Below are positions 47,677-56,734 of a stretch of DNA of 64,000 nt, piece by piece. The DNA lies in NCBI GenBank assembly GCA_964344135.1, contig CAYFMF010000002.1, positions 25,629-89,628 of the forward strand. Reading direction: 5' to 3'. The notes under the pieces are model-generated. The model saw only the letters and a list, made by a program, of their open reading frames with translations. It was not told the origin of the DNA and made no database searches. Position 1 is the stretch's first letter, and the number at the start of each line of letters is the position of its first letter. The translations under genes were made by a program, and so were the position numbers. The stretch comes from Thiopontia sp964344135. GTDB taxonomy: Bacteria; Pseudomonadota; Gammaproteobacteria; GCF-002020875.

Positions 47677-49100
47677 CCCATCCTCTCCCCGATTTCTCAT
47701 CCTCACGGACCCTGGTTGTCGGTGACCTGATGCTGGATCGTTACTGGTCCGGTGGTGCAGAGCGTGTGTCACCGGAGGCCCCGGTCCCCGTGGTACAGAT
47801 TAGCGAGATTGAGGAGCGCCCCGGTGGTGCAGGGAATGTGGCACTGAATGTTGCCTCACTTGGGGGAGGTGTGGCCCTGCTCGGTGTCGTGGGTGGTGAT
47901 GAGGAGGGGAGGGCACTGCAGAAGCTGTTATCCGGCAACGGGGTGGAGTGCCTGTTTCAGGTAGAGGAGGAGATCCGTACCTCGACCAAGCTGCGGGTGC
48001 TGAGCCGTCATCAGCAGCTGATCCGGCTCGACTTCGAGGACCGCCTGGCCCCGGCATCTTTTCAGCCGATGATTGAGCAGTTTGCCGAGCAGCTGCCGCA
48101 GTGCGGTGCGGTGGTTCTCTCCGATTATGGCAAGGGAACGCTGGATGAGATCCAGACCATGATCGAGATGGCCCGGGCGGCTGGCAAGGAGGTATTGGTT
48201 GACCCCAAGGGGAGTGACTTCTCCAGGTACCGTGGTGCAACCCTGATGACTCCGAACCTCTCCGAATTTGAGGCAGTGGTCGGAAAGTGCAGCGGCAGTG
48301 AGGAGATCGTCGAGCGGGGGGAGAAGCTCCGCCAGCAGCTGGGGATGGATGCCCTGTTGGTGACTCGTGGTGAGGAGGGGATGACCCTGCTCTGTGAGGG
48401 GGAGGGGCCATTCCACCACCCTACCCATGCCCGTGAGGTCTATGATGTCACCGGTGCCGGGGATACGGTTATTGCTACACTGGCAGCGGGGCTGGCTACC
48501 GGGGCAACACGACAGGATGCGGTGGCAACGGCCAATCTGGCTGCCGGGATTGTGGTCGGCAAACTGGGTACAGCGACAACAACGGTCGCGGAGCTGCACC
48601 ACGCCATCCATGACCCCGAAGAGACCGGTTTTGGCATTCTGGAGGAGGATGAGCTCTACCGCGTGATTCGGAGCGCACAGGCGAGTGGAGAGCGGGTGGT
48701 TATGACCAATGGCTGCTTTGATCTGCTCCATACCGGCCATGTCAGCTACCTGGCCGAGGCGAGAAGGCTGGGGGATCGCCTGGTGGTAGCGGTCAATTCC
48801 GATGAGTCGGTGCGACAACTCAAGGGGGAGAGCAGGCCGATCAATGGGGTGGAGCAGCGCATGACCCTGCTGGCAGCACTGGAGAGCGTCGACTGGGTGG
48901 TTCCCTTCAGTGAAGAGACCCCGGAGCGGCTCTACTGCAAGATGCTTCCCGATGTGATTGTGAAGGGGGGAGACTACCGACCAGAAGAGGTGGCGGGTGG
49001 CCCCTGTGTGATCGAGAATGGCGGCTCGGTAGAGATCCTGCAGTTTGTGGATGGGCACTCCACCACCGCGATTGTGGAGAGGATTAAACAGAATTTGTAA
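47667..49100 (+). CDS. hldE: Bifunctional heptose-7-phosphate kinase / heptose-1-phosphate adenylyltransferase
   Basis: The 477-residue protein starts with GTG at 47667 behind GAGGAG. Residues 1-310 are a PfkB-type sugar kinase, with LVVGDLMLDRYWSG at the start, ERPGGAGNVALNVASLGG near residue 48 and VYDVTGAGDTVIATLAAGL near residue 257. Residues 340-477 are a nucleotidyltransferase with MTNGCFDLLHTGHVSYLAEA near 347 (T-G-H). The single fused protein performs two steps of ADP-heptose synthesis, as in E. coli HldE (RfaE). It lies directly after gmhA. Confidence 0.97.
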   Translation: MAVTHPLPDFSSSRTLVVGDLMLDRYWSGGAERVSPEAPVPVVQISEIEERPGGAGNVALNVASLGGGVALLGVVGGDEEGRALQKLLSGNGVECLFQVEEEIRTSTKLRVLSRHQQLIRLDFEDRLAPASFQPMIEQFAEQLPQCGAVVLSDYGKGTLDEIQTMIEMARAAGKEVLVDPKGSDFSRYRGATLMTPNLSEFEAVVGKCSGSEEIVERGEKLRQQLGMDALLVTRGEEGMTLLCEGEGPFHHPTHAREVYDVTGAGDTVIATLAAGLATGATRQDAVATANLAAGIVVGKLGTATTTVAELHHAIHDPEETGFGILEEDELYRVIRSAQASGERVVMTNGCFDLLHTGHVSYLAEARRLGDRLVVAVNSDESVRQLKGESRPINGVEQRMTLLAALESVDWVVPFSEETPERLYCKMLPDVIVKGGDYRPEEVAGGPCVIENGGSVEILQFVDGHSTTAIVERIKQNL

Positions 49101-49172
49101 CCACAAAGGGTGCAGAGAGCAGAGAGAAAATCAATAAAATACTCTGCGACCTCTGCGACCTCTGCGGTGAAT
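49101..49172. repeat. Palindromic repeat with CTCTGCGAC units between hldE and hldD
   Basis: The left part ACCACAAAGGGTGCAGAG and the right part, three times CTCTGCG followed by GTGAA, are imperfect inverted copies around an AT-rich centre. This kind of CTCTGCGACCTCTGCG palindrome is, as I recall, a common dispersed non-coding repeat in many bacterial genomes. It ends about 20 bp before the hldD start and interrupts the heptose operon. Confidence 0.65.
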
Positions 49173-49191
49173 GCTTTTGAGGGAACAAGGA

Positions 49192-50133
49192 ATGATCATA
49201 GTTACAGGCGGTGCCGGCTTTATCGGTAGCAATATTGTCAAGGCGCTTAACGAGCGCGGTGAGAGCGATATTCTGGTGGTGGATAACCTCACCAATGGCC
49301 ACAAGATGCGCAATCTGGCCGATCTCGATATTGCCGACTACATGGACCGGCTCGACTTTATCGACCGGATCAATAGTGGAGAGGAGTTTGGTGAGGTGCG
49401 GGCGATCTTCCATGAGGGGGCCACCTCGGCCACCACCGAGTGGGATGGCCACTTTGTGATGAAGAACAACTACGAGTACTCCAAGTCACTCCTCCACTGG
49501 TGCCTGGAGCGTGGGGTTCAGTATCTCTACGCCTCCTCGGCCTCCGTCTATGGGGCTGGAACCACCTTTGTAGAGGATCGGCAGTATGAGCACCCGATCA
49601 ACATGTACGCCTACTCCAAGTTCCAGTTTGACCAGTATGTGCGCCGCCTGCAGCCGGAGATGAAGAGTCAGGTGGTGGGTTTCCGCTACTTCAATGTCTA
49701 TGGTCCGCGCGAGCAGCACAAGGGGACGATGTCGAGTACCGCCTTCCACTTCAATAATCAGATCCTGGAGAACGGGGTGGCCAAACTCTTTGCTGGCTGT
49801 GATGGCTATGGAGATGGGGAACAGCGGCGTGACTTCATCTATGTGGGGGATGCGGTGAAGGTCAACCTCTGGTTCCTCGACAACCCGGACAAGGCGGGTA
49901 TCTTCAATCTCGGTACTGGGCGCTCGCAGGCCTTTAACGACATGGCCAATGCAGTGGTTGAGTGGCATGGCAAGGGGGATATCGAGTATATCCCGTTCCC
50001 GGACCACCTCAAGGGGGCCTATCAGAGCTTTACCGAGGCCGATATTTCTGCACTGCGTGCGATGGGATATGATGCGCCATTCCTTACAGTGGAAGAGGGT
50101 GTGCGGGAGTATATGGACATCCTGAACGGATGA
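49192..50133 (+). CDS. hldD: ADP-L-glycero-D-manno-heptose 6-epimerase
   Basis: HldD (RfaD) turns ADP-D,D-heptose into ADP-L,D-heptose, the donor for the LPS inner core. The ATG at 49192 follows AAGG and gives 313 residues. MIIVTGGAGFIGSNIVKAL at the start, FHEGATSATTEWDG near residue 82 and the YAYSKFQFDQY active site near residue 139 match the family, as does the GDGEQRRDFIYVGD segment. An upstream in-frame ATG at 49171 lies at the edge of the repeat and is less likely. Confidence 0.96.
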   Translation: MIIVTGGAGFIGSNIVKALNERGESDILVVDNLTNGHKMRNLADLDIADYMDRLDFIDRINSGEEFGEVRAIFHEGATSATTEWDGHFVMKNNYEYSKSLLHWCLERGVQYLYASSASVYGAGTTFVEDRQYEHPINMYAYSKFQFDQYVRRLQPEMKSQVVGFRYFNVYGPREQHKGTMSSTAFHFNNQILENGVAKLFAGCDGYGDGEQRRDFIYVGDAVKVNLWFLDNPDKAGIFNLGTGRSQAFNDMANAVVEWHGKGDIEYIPFPDHLKGAYQSFTEADISALRAMGYDAPFLTVEEGVREYMDILNG

Positions 50134-50136
50134 TTC

Positions 50137-51159
50137 GTGTCTGAAAAGATTCTAATCGTTGGCCCCTCCTGGGTGGGGGACATGGTGATGGCACAGAGCC
50201 TCTTCAAGGTGCTACAGCAGTGTCATCCTGGGGCAGTCATTGATGTGCTGGCGCCCGCCTGGTCACTGCCGCTACTGGAGCGGATGCCGGAGGTCGATCG
50301 CGGGATTGTGATGCCGCTGGGCCACGGCAGGCTGGCCCTGGGGGAGCGCTACCGACTGGGTAAGGGTCTGCGATCGGAACGGTATAGTCAGGCAATTGTC
50401 CTCCCTAACTCCCTGAAGTCTGCAATTGTCCCGTGGGTGGCAGGGATCCCGCACCGCACCGGGTATCGTGGTGAGATGCGTTATGGGCTGCTGAATGATC
50501 TGAGAATTCTCGATAAGGGGCAGCTGCCGATGACGGTGCAGCGGTTTGTTGCGTTGGGAGTGGGTGCAGGAGAGCCACTACCAGAGATCCCCGAACCGAA
50601 ACTGGAGGTGCAGTCCCAGGCGATTGAAGAGGCACTGAAATCGCTCGGTCTGGAGCACCCTGCTGAAAAACTGCTGGTGCTCTGTCCCGGTGCAGAGTAT
50701 GGCCCTGCGAAGCAGTGGCCCTCTGACTATTTTGCTGCGGTAGCCGATGAGAAACTGCAGCAGGGGTGGCAGGTGTGGCTCTTTGGCTCCGAGAAGGATC
50801 GAGGGGTTGGAGAGGCGGTAATTGCAGCGCTGGGGGAGGCAGGGAATCGGGTGCAGAATCTGGCGGGGCAAACCACCCTGGAGCAGGCGGTCGATCTGAT
50901 GTCACTGGCAACGGTGGTGGTGGGAAATGACTCTGGTCTGATGCATGTGGCGGCAGCACTGGATCGGGATCTGGTGGCAATCTATGGCTCCTCCGATCCC
51001 GGCTTTACCCCACCACTGAATCGCAGGGCAAAGATTGTTGATCTCAATCTGGAGTGTAGCCCCTGCTTCAAGCGAGAGTGCCCGTTGGGGCACTATGACT
51101 GCCTGAAAAAGCTGGAGCCCATACAGATAGTGAAGGCAATAGAGGGATTTGAATCCTGA
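50137..51159 (+). CDS. waaF: Lipopolysaccharide heptosyltransferase II
   Basis: WaaF adds the second heptose to the LPS inner core. The 340-residue GT9 protein begins SEKILIVGPSWVGDMVMAQSL, where PSWVGDMVMAQ is the family signature, has LCPGAEYGPAKQWPS near residue 188 and the donor-binding VVGNDSGLMHVAAALDRDLV near residue 263. It starts with GTG, 3 bp after hldD. It shares one base with the waaC start. Confidence 0.95.
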   Translation: MSEKILIVGPSWVGDMVMAQSLFKVLQQCHPGAVIDVLAPAWSLPLLERMPEVDRGIVMPLGHGRLALGERYRLGKGLRSERYSQAIVLPNSLKSAIVPWVAGIPHRTGYRGEMRYGLLNDLRILDKGQLPMTVQRFVALGVGAGEPLPEIPEPKLEVQSQAIEEALKSLGLEHPAEKLLVLCPGAEYGPAKQWPSDYFAAVADEKLQQGWQVWLFGSEKDRGVGEAVIAALGEAGNRVQNLAGQTTLEQAVDLMSLATVVVGNDSGLMHVAAALDRDLVAIYGSSDPGFTPPLNRRAKIVDLNLECSPCFKRECPLGHYDCLKKLEPIQIVKAIEGFES

Positions 51160-52175
51160 TGCGCGTCCTGTTGATCAAGACCTCATCACTGGGGGATGTG
51201 TTGCACACGCTGCCCGCCCTGACCGATGCGGCCAATGCGATTCCGGGTATCCGGTTTGATTGGGTGGTGGAAGAGAGTTTTGCGGAAGTTCCCACTTGGC
51301 ATCAGGCTGTCGATCGGGTGATCTCCGTTGCGATTCGGCGCTGGCGCAAGGCGCCACTAAAGGCGCTCATCTCGGGTGAATGGTTTACCTTCAGGCATGC
51401 AGTGAAAGCGCGAAAGTATGATCTTGTGCTGGATGCACAGGGGTTGATCAAGAGTGGGGTGATCACCCGTATGGCACGAGGGGTAAAAGCGGGGCTGGAT
51501 CGCGACTCTGCCAGAGAGCCACTGGCCAACCTTTTCTATAATCGCCCACTTGCTGTGGCAAAGGGTGAGCATGCGGTTGTACGACTGCGCAAACTGTTTG
51601 CCCAGGCATTGGGGTATCCGTTTCCGGAGAGTGAGCCCGACTCCGGGATTCGTACCCAACCATCGGTATCGACAGACTCAACGATTCTGTTTGTCCATGG
51701 TACCACCTGGGAAACCAAGCACTGGCCTGAGGAGTACTGGAGAGCGCTTGCGGGAACGGTAAACGGTGCAGGCTACAAGATACTGCTTCCATGGGGCAGT
51801 GAGGAGGAGAGGGCGCGGGCTGAGCGGATTGCGATGGGTCACGATGCGGAAATTCTGCCCAAAGGGTCGCTGGATATGCTCTCCATGCGGTTTCAGCAGG
51901 TTGCTGGTGCAGTCTGCGTCGATTCGGGCATTGCCCATCTGGTTGCAGCACTGGGTACTCCTTCAGTCACCATTTATGGAGCGACCAGTTCCCGACTGAC
52001 AGGTACCATGGGGATGCATCAACTCCATGCGGAGGTAGTATTTGAGTGTGCCCCCTGCCTGAAGCGAGAGTGTACCTTTCAGGGGGATTCAGCAGTGAGG
52101 CCTGCCTGTTATCAGGTACTTACCCCAGAGGTTGTCTGGCAGAAACTGCGGAGTGAGATTGGTCGAAATGGATAG
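51159..52175 (+). CDS. waaC: Lipopolysaccharide heptosyltransferase I
   Basis: WaaC adds the first heptose to Kdo. The 338-residue GT9 protein has RVLLIKTSSLGDVLHTLPAL, the WaaC signature KTSSLGD, DAQGLIKSGVITRMARGVK near residue 92, and the donor-binding CVDSGIAHLVAALGTPSV near residue 250. The order waaF-waaC after hldD is that of many gammaproteobacteria. The 3' end overlaps the next glycosyltransferase gene by 8 nt. Confidence 0.95.
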   Translation: MRVLLIKTSSLGDVLHTLPALTDAANAIPGIRFDWVVEESFAEVPTWHQAVDRVISVAIRRWRKAPLKALISGEWFTFRHAVKARKYDLVLDAQGLIKSGVITRMARGVKAGLDRDSAREPLANLFYNRPLAVAKGEHAVVRLRKLFAQALGYPFPESEPDSGIRTQPSVSTDSTILFVHGTTWETKHWPEEYWRALAGTVNGAGYKILLPWGSEEERARAERIAMGHDAEILPKGSLDMLSMRFQQVAGAVCVDSGIAHLVAALGTPSVTIYGATSSRLTGTMGMHQLHAEVVFECAPCLKRECTFQGDSAVRPACYQVLTPEVVWQKLRSEIGRNG

Positions 52176-52917
52176 AAAACAGCTCTCTGTCACCATTATC
52201 ACACTCAACGAGGAGCGGAGAATCGGGAAGTGTATTGAGGGCGCCTCCTTCGCCGATGAGATCCTTGTGGTCGACTCGGGTAGTAGCGACCGGACGGTTG
52301 AGATCGCCAGGAAACTGGGAGCAAGGGTGATCCACCAGGATTGGCTGGGTTATGGAAGACAGAAGCAGTTTGCGGTGGAGCAGGCAGCTAATGAGTGGGT
52401 GCTCTGCCTCGATGCTGATGAGTGGTTGAGCCCGGAGCTTTCCCAATCCATCCAGAGTGTACTGGAGCAGCCGGAGTACAGCGCCTACCAATTTCCCCGT
52501 AGAAACCGGTTTATGGGGCGCTGGTTGCGACATGGAGAGGGGTACCCGGACTGGTCTCTACGGCTGTTTGACCGTAACCATGCCCACTGGTCTGAGGATG
52601 AGGTGCATGAGAAGGTGATCACGGATGAGCAGATTGGAAGTCTTGAAGGGGATCTGATGCATGAGTCAGAAGATGGCCTTCGACCCTATCTGGAGAAGCA
52701 GAAGAGATATGGGTATATCCGATCAGGGAATAAAAGGGGGAGTGTTGCTGCACCTTTGTTGTTGCTGTTTAGCCCACTGTTTCGCTTGATTAAATTCTAC
52801 ATCTTCAGACGGGGGTTCCTGGACGGCTATCAGGGTTTTATTCACTGTCTGATGGGGGCAGCAGGATCCTACTACAAGTATTGGTTTCTACTGAAGAGGT
52901 TATGGGGGTTCAGGTAG
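52168..52917 (+). CDS. Family 2 glycosyltransferase, WaaE/KdtX-like LPS core glucosyltransferase
   Basis: The ATG at 52168 gives 249 residues. The GT2 fold begins LSVTIITLNEERRIGKCIEG, DEILVVDSGSSDRTVEIAR near residue 31 provides the nucleotide-binding Asp, and NEWVLCLDADEWLSPEL near residue 72 the DxD metal site. RRNRFMGRWLRHGEGYPDWSLR near residue 110 and the hydrophobic C-terminal part with FLDGYQGFIHCLMGAAGSY are typical of WaaE (KdtX), which adds beta-1,4-glucose to heptose I. The coupling with waaC supports a core role. Its 3' end overlaps the leftward O-antigen ligase gene by 18 bp. Confidence 0.88.
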   Translation: MDRKQLSVTIITLNEERRIGKCIEGASFADEILVVDSGSSDRTVEIARKLGARVIHQDWLGYGRQKQFAVEQAANEWVLCLDADEWLSPELSQSIQSVLEQPEYSAYQFPRRNRFMGRWLRHGEGYPDWSLRLFDRNHAHWSEDEVHEKVITDEQIGSLEGDLMHESEDGLRPYLEKQKRYGYIRSGNKRGSVAAPLLLLFSPLFRLIKFYIFRRGFLDGYQGFIHCLMGAAGSYYKYWFLLKRLWGFR

Positions 52918-54120
52918 CTGCCTCTTCTGCCAGGAAAGATAAATACCCATGGCGATGGGGATGACAAGATAGACCCACTCGGGGTCCTCAACCATTCCCC
53001 TGACAAAATAGATGGAGGTCATCACCCCAAGGCTGGCTGCAGAGATAATCTTGATGGGATCTGGCCTTGGATTATTGATGATATAGGAGATCAATATCCA
53101 TATCAGGGATAGGAGAAGAGTAGTCAGCAGGGCAAGCCCAACCAGGCCATTCTGAAAGGTAAATGTGAGAAATATGTTGTGTCTCCCTAGTCCTGGCATA
53201 AGTGCTTCGATATTGCCTTTCAGTTGGATATTCTTATTCTTTTCTATCGACCTTTTATATGAATTAAGGTAGTAGCCATGGCCAGTTATTGGAGATAATT
53301 CAATCATCTTGATGGTATTTGGCCAGGCAACGTCTGTCCTCCCTTTGCTCTCAATGCCTTGCGCTACTTTTGATTGCACAAGGCTGCCGCCAGGGGTGAA
53401 CAGCATAAGTGGAACAAGAACAGAGAGGATCCGTGCTACCGATATTCCAATATTTTTCAGTTTAAATCCTCCAGACAAAATATAGGTAACAATAAAGGCG
53501 ATCAAAATGGCGCCCCAGGCAGCACGGGCAGATGTCAATATCACAACGGGGATCTGTGCTGCCAACAGAATAATAATCAGCGTTTTCATGGCCCTTGATC
53601 TGGATATAAAGAGTGATGCTGCAAGGAATGATTCATTAAATATCACATGGTATCCATGCCATCGGTATAAGTCATTCCTGGACCATGAGAAGATGCCGGA
53701 GAGATAGTCCTGATAGTATTGCCAATAGACAACGATAGTCATCATTGCAGCATTCGACAGAACTGCATAGAGTAGATATCTGAAATTATTCTCATCACGG
53801 CAGAGATGGTGGCCCAGTATCAGCGCCATCACAGCAGGCTTGAGAAAGTCATGTTTAAAAAAATTGAGCCCTGAAAGTATATTCTCGTCCCGCAAGGAGG
53901 AGAGCATGAGTCCAACTGCTATTATGATTACCAGTATGGCGATATAGTTGCTCTTTAGTGAGCTGATCTGGTCAGTTCTAATGGAGAGAAGATAGGTAAC
54001 TACGGAGAGAACAAGTGCGATATTAATGACTGCGTTGATATGCGGGTTGGTAAAGGTGGCAACCCAAATCAGAGAGAAGAAAAGGGAGGCTGTAGAAAAT
54101 TTCTCCTTTTGTCGCAGCAT
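52900..54120 (-). CDS. O-antigen ligase/polymerase family membrane protein (WaaL-like)
   Basis: The protein is about 406 residues from the ATG at 54120 (a TTG at 54195 would add 25). Around ten to twelve hydrophobic segments are visible. A large periplasmic loop near residues 250-320 contains TDVAWPNTIKMIELSPITGHGYY and the conserved H-x-x-x-L/F region GLGRHNIFLTFTFQNGLVGL, which resembles the Wzy_C motif of O-antigen ligase WaaL. It would join undecaprenyl-linked O-antigen to the lipid A core in the inner membrane, or alternatively polymerise it. Its place next to the core genes favours WaaL. The base composition drops from here on. Confidence 0.8.
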   Translation of the reverse strand: MLRQKEKFSTASLFFSLIWVATFTNPHINAVINIALVLSVVTYLLSIRTDQISSLKSNYIAILVIIIAVGLMLSSLRDENILSGLNFFKHDFLKPAVMALILGHHLCRDENNFRYLLYAVLSNAAMMTIVVYWQYYQDYLSGIFSWSRNDLYRWHGYHVIFNESFLAASLFISRSRAMKTLIIILLAAQIPVVILTSARAAWGAILIAFIVTYILSGGFKLKNIGISVARILSVLVPLMLFTPGGSLVQSKVAQGIESKGRTDVAWPNTIKMIELSPITGHGYYLNSYKRSIEKNKNIQLKGNIEALMPGLGRHNIFLTFTFQNGLVGLALLTTLLLSLIWILISYIINNPRPDPIKIISAASLGVMTSIYFVRGMVEDPEWVYLVIPIAMGIYLSWQKRQLPEPP

Positions 54121-54227
54121 GGATGATAGGGCAGAAATAGTGGGTGGCAGGTTTACTACAGGTTGGTTGTTCAGCAGTTCCAGTCTATACTGCAAGCCTG
54201 ATTCTTAACAGTATAGGAAGGTAATTG

Positions 54228-55307
54228 ATGGGTGCAGATTCTATCAGGTTTCTGGTTACAGGAGGCTCCGGATTCATCGGCTCGTCGGTAATCCGTCATT
54301 TGGTCAATGATCTGGGTTATCGCGTCCTGAATGTGGATAAACTGACCTATGCGGGAAACCCAGAGTCTCTGAGGGAGATTGAGCAAAATCCCCTCTACAG
54401 TTTTGAGCAGACAGACATCTGTGATGCTTTAGAGATGGAGAGGGTTTTCAATGAGTTCATGCCAGACAAGGTCATGCATCTGGCTGCTGAGTCTCATGTT
54501 GACCGATCCATTGATGGGCCGGCAGAGTTTATCCAGACAAATATTGTTGGAACCTATGTGCTGCTTGATGTTGCCAGAAGGTACTGGACGGCATTATCGG
54601 ACAAGCATGAGCTGTTCAGGTTTCATCATATCTCCACTGATGAGGTCTATGGAGATCTTGGAGGAACAGATGACCTGTTTCTGGAGGCGACACCCTATGC
54701 CCCCAGCTCACCCTATTCGGCCTCCAAGGCAAGCTCGGATCATCTGGTAAGAGCATGGAACAGAACCTACGGCCTACCGGTTATTATTACCAACTGCTCC
54801 AACAATTATGGCCCCTATCAGTTTCCAGAGAAGTTGATCCCCCTCATGATCCTGAATGCGTTGGAGGGGAAGCCTCTGTCTATATACGGAGATGGACAAC
54901 AGATACGCGACTGGCTCTATGTGGAAGACCATGCACGGGCATTGGTCAGGGTGGTGCTTGAGGGGCGGATCGGAGAGACCTATAACATCGGTGGGCACAA
55001 TGAGATGAGCAATCTGGAGGTCGTGACTACAATCTGTTCCATCCTTGACGAGCTGGCCCCAGAACACCCCTCTGGGATTGGCCGATATGAGGAGTTGATT
55101 GAATTTGTAGAAGATCGCCCAGGACATGATCTGCGATATGCGATTGACGCCGGAAAAATAGAGCGGGAACTGGGGTGGATGCCTGAGGAGAGCTTCGAGT
55201 CCGGCATCAAAAAGAGTGTAGAGTGGTATCTTGCCAACAGAGAGTGGTGTCAGCATGTCCAGGATGGGAGTTACCGGGGTGAACGCCTTGGAATGAGTGC
55301 GGAGTGA
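54228..55307 (+). CDS. rfbB: dTDP-glucose 4,6-dehydratase
   Basis: RfbB (RmlB) makes dTDP-4-keto-6-deoxyglucose for rhamnose synthesis. The protein is 359 residues from the ATG at 54228, preceded by AAGG. FLVTGGSGFIGSSVIRHLV is the NAD loop, VDKLTYAGNPESL near residue 38, HLAAESHVDRSIDGP near residue 84, HISTDEVYGDLG near residue 132 and YSASKASSDHLVRAW near 164 (the catalytic Tyr-Lys). It is the first gene of rfbBACD and is divergent from the ligase gene. Confidence 0.97.
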   Translation: MGADSIRFLVTGGSGFIGSSVIRHLVNDLGYRVLNVDKLTYAGNPESLREIEQNPLYSFEQTDICDALEMERVFNEFMPDKVMHLAAESHVDRSIDGPAEFIQTNIVGTYVLLDVARRYWTALSDKHELFRFHHISTDEVYGDLGGTDDLFLEATPYAPSSPYSASKASSDHLVRAWNRTYGLPVIITNCSNNYGPYQFPEKLIPLMILNALEGKPLSIYGDGQQIRDWLYVEDHARALVRVVLEGRIGETYNIGGHNEMSNLEVVTTICSILDELAPEHPSGIGRYEELIEFVEDRPGHDLRYAIDAGKIERELGWMPEESFESGIKKSVEWYLANREWCQHVQDGSYRGERLGMSAE

Positions 55308-55311
55308 ATGG

Positions 55312-56187
55312 ATGAAGGGAATTATTCTTGCAGGCGGATCAGGCACAAGGCTATACCCCGTCACTCAGTCCATTTCAAAGCAGTTGCTCCCTGTCTATGA
55401 CAAGCCAATGGTCTACTATCCGCTCTCTATCCTGATGCTGGCAGGGATACGTGAAATTCTGATTATTTCGACACCACAGGACACCCCCCGTTTTGAGCAA
55501 CTGTTGGGCGATGGAGGCCGTTGGGGGATCGAGTTGAATTACGCGGTTCAACCCAGCCCTGATGGTCTGGCACAGGCCTTTCTGATTGGTGACTCCTTTA
55601 TTGGTGATGAGCCATGTGCACTGATTCTTGGGGATAATCTGTTTTTTGGTCATGATCTGGCGGGAACCTTGGTCAAGGCAGCAGGGAAGCAACAGGGGGC
55701 ATCTGTATTTGCCTATCCAGTCTCTGACCCAGAGCGTTATGGTGTTGTAGAGTTTAACCCTGCTGGCCAAGCACTATCCATTGAAGAGAAGCCGGCTCGT
55801 CCACGCTCCAGATATGCTGTAACCGGGCTCTATTTCTACGACAATCAGGTAGTGGATATTGCCCGCTCAATCAAGCCATCAGCACGGGGAGAGCTGGAGA
55901 TTACAAGCGTAAACCAGTTCTATTTGCAGCAGGGGATGCTGGAGGTTGAGGTAATGGGGCGTGGAACAGCATGGCTGGATACAGGGACGCATGAGTCCCT
56001 GCTTGAGGCTGCACAGTTTGTCCATACGCTGGAGAAACGTCAGGGGCTGAAAATCTCCTGCCCTGAGGAGATCTCCTGGCACAAGGGGTGGATTAATGAT
56101 GAACAGCTCTACCAACTGGGTACAGAGTTAGAGAAGAGTGGCTATGGAAGTTATCTCTTGAGTCTGCTGCAGCAGAAGGTCTTCTGA
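55312..56187 (+). CDS. rfbA: Glucose-1-phosphate thymidylyltransferase
   Basis: RfbA (RmlA) joins dTTP and glucose-1-phosphate. The 291-residue protein begins MKGIILAGGSGTRLYPVTQS, the nucleotide-binding loop, followed by KQLLPVYDKPMVYYPLSILM and LILGDNLFFGHDL near residue 104. PSARGELEITSVNQFYL near residue 190 and RGTAWLDTGTHESLLEA near residue 218 are also typical. The start is the second of two close ATGs, five bases after the rfbB stop. Confidence 0.98.
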   Translation: MKGIILAGGSGTRLYPVTQSISKQLLPVYDKPMVYYPLSILMLAGIREILIISTPQDTPRFEQLLGDGGRWGIELNYAVQPSPDGLAQAFLIGDSFIGDEPCALILGDNLFFGHDLAGTLVKAAGKQQGASVFAYPVSDPERYGVVEFNPAGQALSIEEKPARPRSRYAVTGLYFYDNQVVDIARSIKPSARGELEITSVNQFYLQQGMLEVEVMGRGTAWLDTGTHESLLEAAQFVHTLEKRQGLKISCPEEISWHKGWINDEQLYQLGTELEKSGYGSYLLSLLQQKVF

Positions 56188-56188
56188 T

Positions 56189-56734
56189 ATGCAGGTTCAC
56201 AAGGCCACGATTGATGGTGTATTGCTGCTTGAGCCTGATCTGTATGGGGATTCCAGAGGTTTTTTCTTTGAGAGCTGGAATCGCAAGAGTTACCAGGCGG
56301 CAGGAATTAATGAGGAATTTGTTCAGGATAACCACTCCCGCTCTGTCCAGGGTGTAGTACGGGGGCTTCACTATCAGATCAGGCAGCCACAGGGAAAACT
56401 GGTTCGTGTTGCTGCTGGCAGGGTGCTGGATGTAGTAGTTGATCTCAGAAAATCCTCGCCAACATTTGGAAATCACTATGCCATAGAGCTGGATGATGAC
56501 AGGAATCAGCAGCTATGGATTCCCCCTGGCCTCGCGCATGGGTTTTCTGTATTAAGCGAGAGTGCCGACTTTCTCTACAAGACAACAGATTATTACGCAC
56601 CGGAACATGAACGATGTATTCATTGGTCCGATCCGGATCTAGCCATTGACTGGAAACTGGAGGGAACTGCACCATCGGTATCAGAGAAAGATCTTCAAGG
56701 GGTTGTATTCCGAGATGCGGAATATTTTGAGTGA
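56189..56734 (+). CDS. rfbC: dTDP-4-dehydrorhamnose 3,5-epimerase
   Basis: RfbC (RmlC) inverts C3 and C5 of the keto sugar. The 181-residue cupin has EPDLYGDSRGFFFESWNRK near residue 14, VQDNHSRSVQGVVRGLHYQ near residue 46 (His62 catalytic in the family), KLVRVAAGRVLDVVVDLR near 70 and PPGLAHGFSVLSE near residue 112. The start is two bases after the rfbA stop, and its stop overlaps the rfbD start. Confidence 0.98.
   Translation: MQVHKATIDGVLLLEPDLYGDSRGFFFESWNRKSYQAAGINEEFVQDNHSRSVQGVVRGLHYQIRQPQGKLVRVAAGRVLDVVVDLRKSSPTFGNHYAIELDDDRNQQLWIPPGLAHGFSVLSESADFLYKTTDYYAPEHERCIHWSDPDLAIDWKLEGTAPSVSEKDLQGVVFRDAEYFE

Noticed and set aside
47928..49106. Long minus-strand open frame opposite hldE
   Set aside because: It is a shadow of hldE, with no known motifs.
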